Shown here in pieces: positions 31,928-33,473 of a DNA stretch of 33,473 bases. Position 1 is the first letter of the stretch. Each line of letters starts with the position of its first letter. Source of the stretch: Polaribacter sp. BAL334 (GTDB lineage Bacteria; Bacteroidota; Bacteroidia; Flavobacteriales; Flavobacteriaceae). Under the pieces are notes generated by a model, which was not told the DNA's origin, searched no databases, and worked only from the letters and a program-made list of their open reading frames with translations. Made by a program: the position numbers and the translations under genes. The stretch is from the NCBI RefSeq assembly GCF_015767435.1, contig NZ_JADWOV010000206.1, positions 1 to 33,473 on the forward strand, written 5' to 3'.

Positions 31928-33472
31928 TTAAAAACCACTTTTCACAAACTCTCTTTCAATTTCTTCCAACGATTTTCCTTTGGTTTCTGGAACGATTTTT
32001 AGCATCACAAAAAACCCAATCAACGCGATAAATCCGAAGATAAAAAAGGTCAACGCATTTCCAAAATTTGACAATTCCCAAGGGAAAACCAATTGCACCA
32101 AAGAACTGATTAAAGAGTTGATAAATGCGATAATGCCAATTGCCAAACCACGATATTTGATAGGGTAAATTTCGGATAATAATACCCACATTACAGGGCC
32201 CAATGAAAATGCAAAACAAGCAATAAATCCTAAAATTCCAACTAAAACCAAGGTTGCATTGATATTTGTGGCAACTTCCAAAATAGCACCATCATTTTTT
32301 TGATATATCCTATTTCCTAAGTATGATTTTGCTGCGTTTTTAAAATCCAAATCGTTCGTAAAAACAGTATTTGCTATGGGTAACAATTTGGGAGCATCTT
32401 CAAAAGTCAAAGAATTTATTTTTTCTGTGGTCAATTGATAGGTGGCTTTTTGAAATCCGTAAGCACATAAAATCAAACTAAAAGCAATGCCAAAAGTGCC
32501 CACTAATAACAGTGATCTTCTACCAGTTTTATCAATCAAATACATAGAAATAATCGTAAAAATGACGGAAACAGAACTCAATAAAATGCCTGATGAAAAG
32601 GAAGCGTCTGTGCCAATTCCTGTTTGTTTGAAAATAGAAGTGGCATAAAAATAAACGGCATTAATTCCTGTGATTTGTTGCAAAATTCCGATGACCAAAC
32701 CCACTAAAAACAAAAATTTCAACCCTGGTTTTAAGAGATCTTTGATATTTATTGTTGATGTATTCGTATTGTCTGTCACGTTTTTTTCGATGGCAGCAAT
32801 TTCTTCCTCCGCAGTAATTTTTCCATGAATTTGGATGAGCACCAATTTTGCTTCTTCAGGTTTGTCTTTTAAAAACAACCATCTTGGACTCTTTGGAACG
32901 AAAAATAGAAAGATAAAATACAATACTGCAGGAATCAATTCAACACCCAACATGTACCTCCAAACATTTTCATCGGTTAAAAAAGAACTTTCAGGAGTGT
33001 TGTATTTGTTGAAAAAGTAATTGCTTAAAAAAGCTGCAAAAAATCCCAAAACAATATTCAATTGCTGAATTGCTACTAATTTTCCTCGATTTTTTGAAGT
33101 AGAAATTTCGGCAATATACATGGGCGCTAATACTAAAGCTGCTCCAAAAGCCAAACCACCAATCATTCTTGCGATGTATAAAATTTCATAAGAATTGGCA
33201 ATTGCCGATAATAATGCAGACAAAGCATATAAAAATGCCACAATCAATAAGATTTTTTTTCTACCAAAAATATCACTCAATCTCCCAGAAAATAACATGG
33301 CAATCATGGCTGCAAAAGAGGGCGAACTCACTACCCAACCTTCTTGAAGTTCTGTTAATTGAAATTCTGGACTTGCATACGACATGACTCCAGAAATAAT
33401 TCCAGCATCAAAACCAAATAAAAATCCTCCTAAAGAGACTACAAATGCAATTAATGCTAGTTTTTTTGACAT
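31928..33472 (-). CDS. Sugar porter family MFS transporter
   Basis: 514 residues, complete; the ATG lies one base from the window edge. Twelve TM helices. Sugar porter signatures are GGFLFGFDAGIISG in TM1, GRLSDIFGRKK in loop 2-3, MYIAEIS, PKSPRWLFLKDKPEEA after TM6, QQITGINAVYFYATSIF in TM7, DKTGRRSLLLVG in loop 8-9 and PETKGKSLEEIE after TM12. The extended periplasmic loop between TM9 and TM10 (about 360-400) is typical of Bacteroidota xylose/glucose-type H+ symporters. The sugar cannot be deduced here; the operon partners lie outside the window. Confidence 0.94.
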   Translation of the reverse strand: MSKKLALIAFVVSLGGFLFGFDAGIISGVMSYASPEFQLTELQEGWVVSSPSFAAMIAMLFSGRLSDIFGRKKILLIVAFLYALSALLSAIANSYEILYIARMIGGLAFGAALVLAPMYIAEISTSKNRGKLVAIQQLNIVLGFFAAFLSNYFFNKYNTPESSFLTDENVWRYMLGVELIPAVLYFIFLFFVPKSPRWLFLKDKPEEAKLVLIQIHGKITAEEEIAAIEKNVTDNTNTSTINIKDLLKPGLKFLFLVGLVIGILQQITGINAVYFYATSIFKQTGIGTDASFSSGILLSSVSVIFTIISMYLIDKTGRRSLLLVGTFGIAFSLILCAYGFQKATYQLTTEKINSLTFEDAPKLLPIANTVFTNDLDFKNAAKSYLGNRIYQKNDGAILEVATNINATLVLVGILGFIACFAFSLGPVMWVLLSEIYPIKYRGLAIGIIAFINSLISSLVQLVFPWELSNFGNALTFFIFGFIALIGFFVMLKIVPETKGKSLEEIEREFVKSGF

Positions 33473-33473
33473 G

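Overview
The window looks like a chromosomal segment of a low-G+C member of the Bacteroidota, most likely family Flavobacteriaceae. The reasons are the gliding lipoprotein GldH, a PorZ-like type IX secretion protein with a C-terminal sorting domain, DUF4837 and RicT-type proteins, and promoters of the TTG-N19-TAnnTTTG kind (clearest before trpS). No tRNA, rRNA, CRISPR array or complete prophage was seen. The left edge is the tail of an IS3-family element.

Layout. 1-140: IS3-family right end, abutting and probably altering the stop of a TPMT-like methyltransferase. 805-2782: a minus-strand redox group of a Crp/Fnr regulator, a diheme c-type lipoprotein with DUF3365, and thioredoxin. 2839-8508: a tripartite RND efflux operon (adaptor, pump, TolC). 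8673-11098: a plus-strand set of GNAT-fold protein, acyl-CoA thioesterase and a Gdx/SugE-like SMR transporter. 11102-14151: recO and porZ. 14238-16124: CYTH protein, hemolysin III-like protein, PlsC. 16234-17202: trpS with a good promoter and a bidirectional terminator. 17268-21142: DUF1761 protein, then the operon xth, mltD-like, DUF4837. 21384-22998: CoA-transferase A/B and a small membrane protein. 23062-27204: ricT, gldH, PBP1A. 27506-28556: a small lipoprotein and a long repeat-rich noncoding stretch. 28557-29841: small redox protein and ArsP-type permease. 30048-31483: an accessory DNA-modification locus. 31928-33472: sugar porter.

The most unusual region is 30048-31927. A near-canonical DpnI orthologue (cleaves only adenine-methylated GATC) forms an overlapping pair with a 67-aa unknown protein, and converges by 9 bp onto a phage-type Dam-family adenine methyltransferase. 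If that methyltransferase modifies GATC, the two activities are incompatible in one active cell. Six GATC sites cluster in about 430 bp over the 5' end and upstream region of the methyltransferase gene, while GATC is rare in the rest of the window (about 33 sites counted by eye).

A second noteworthy pattern is a shared promoter architecture. GTAAC-N4-GTT(A/G)C is followed 22 bp later by TAATTTT(G/A) in front of both the diheme cytochrome/thioredoxin genes and the distant redox-protein/permease operon. This suggests both are controlled by the Crp/Fnr regulator encoded here.
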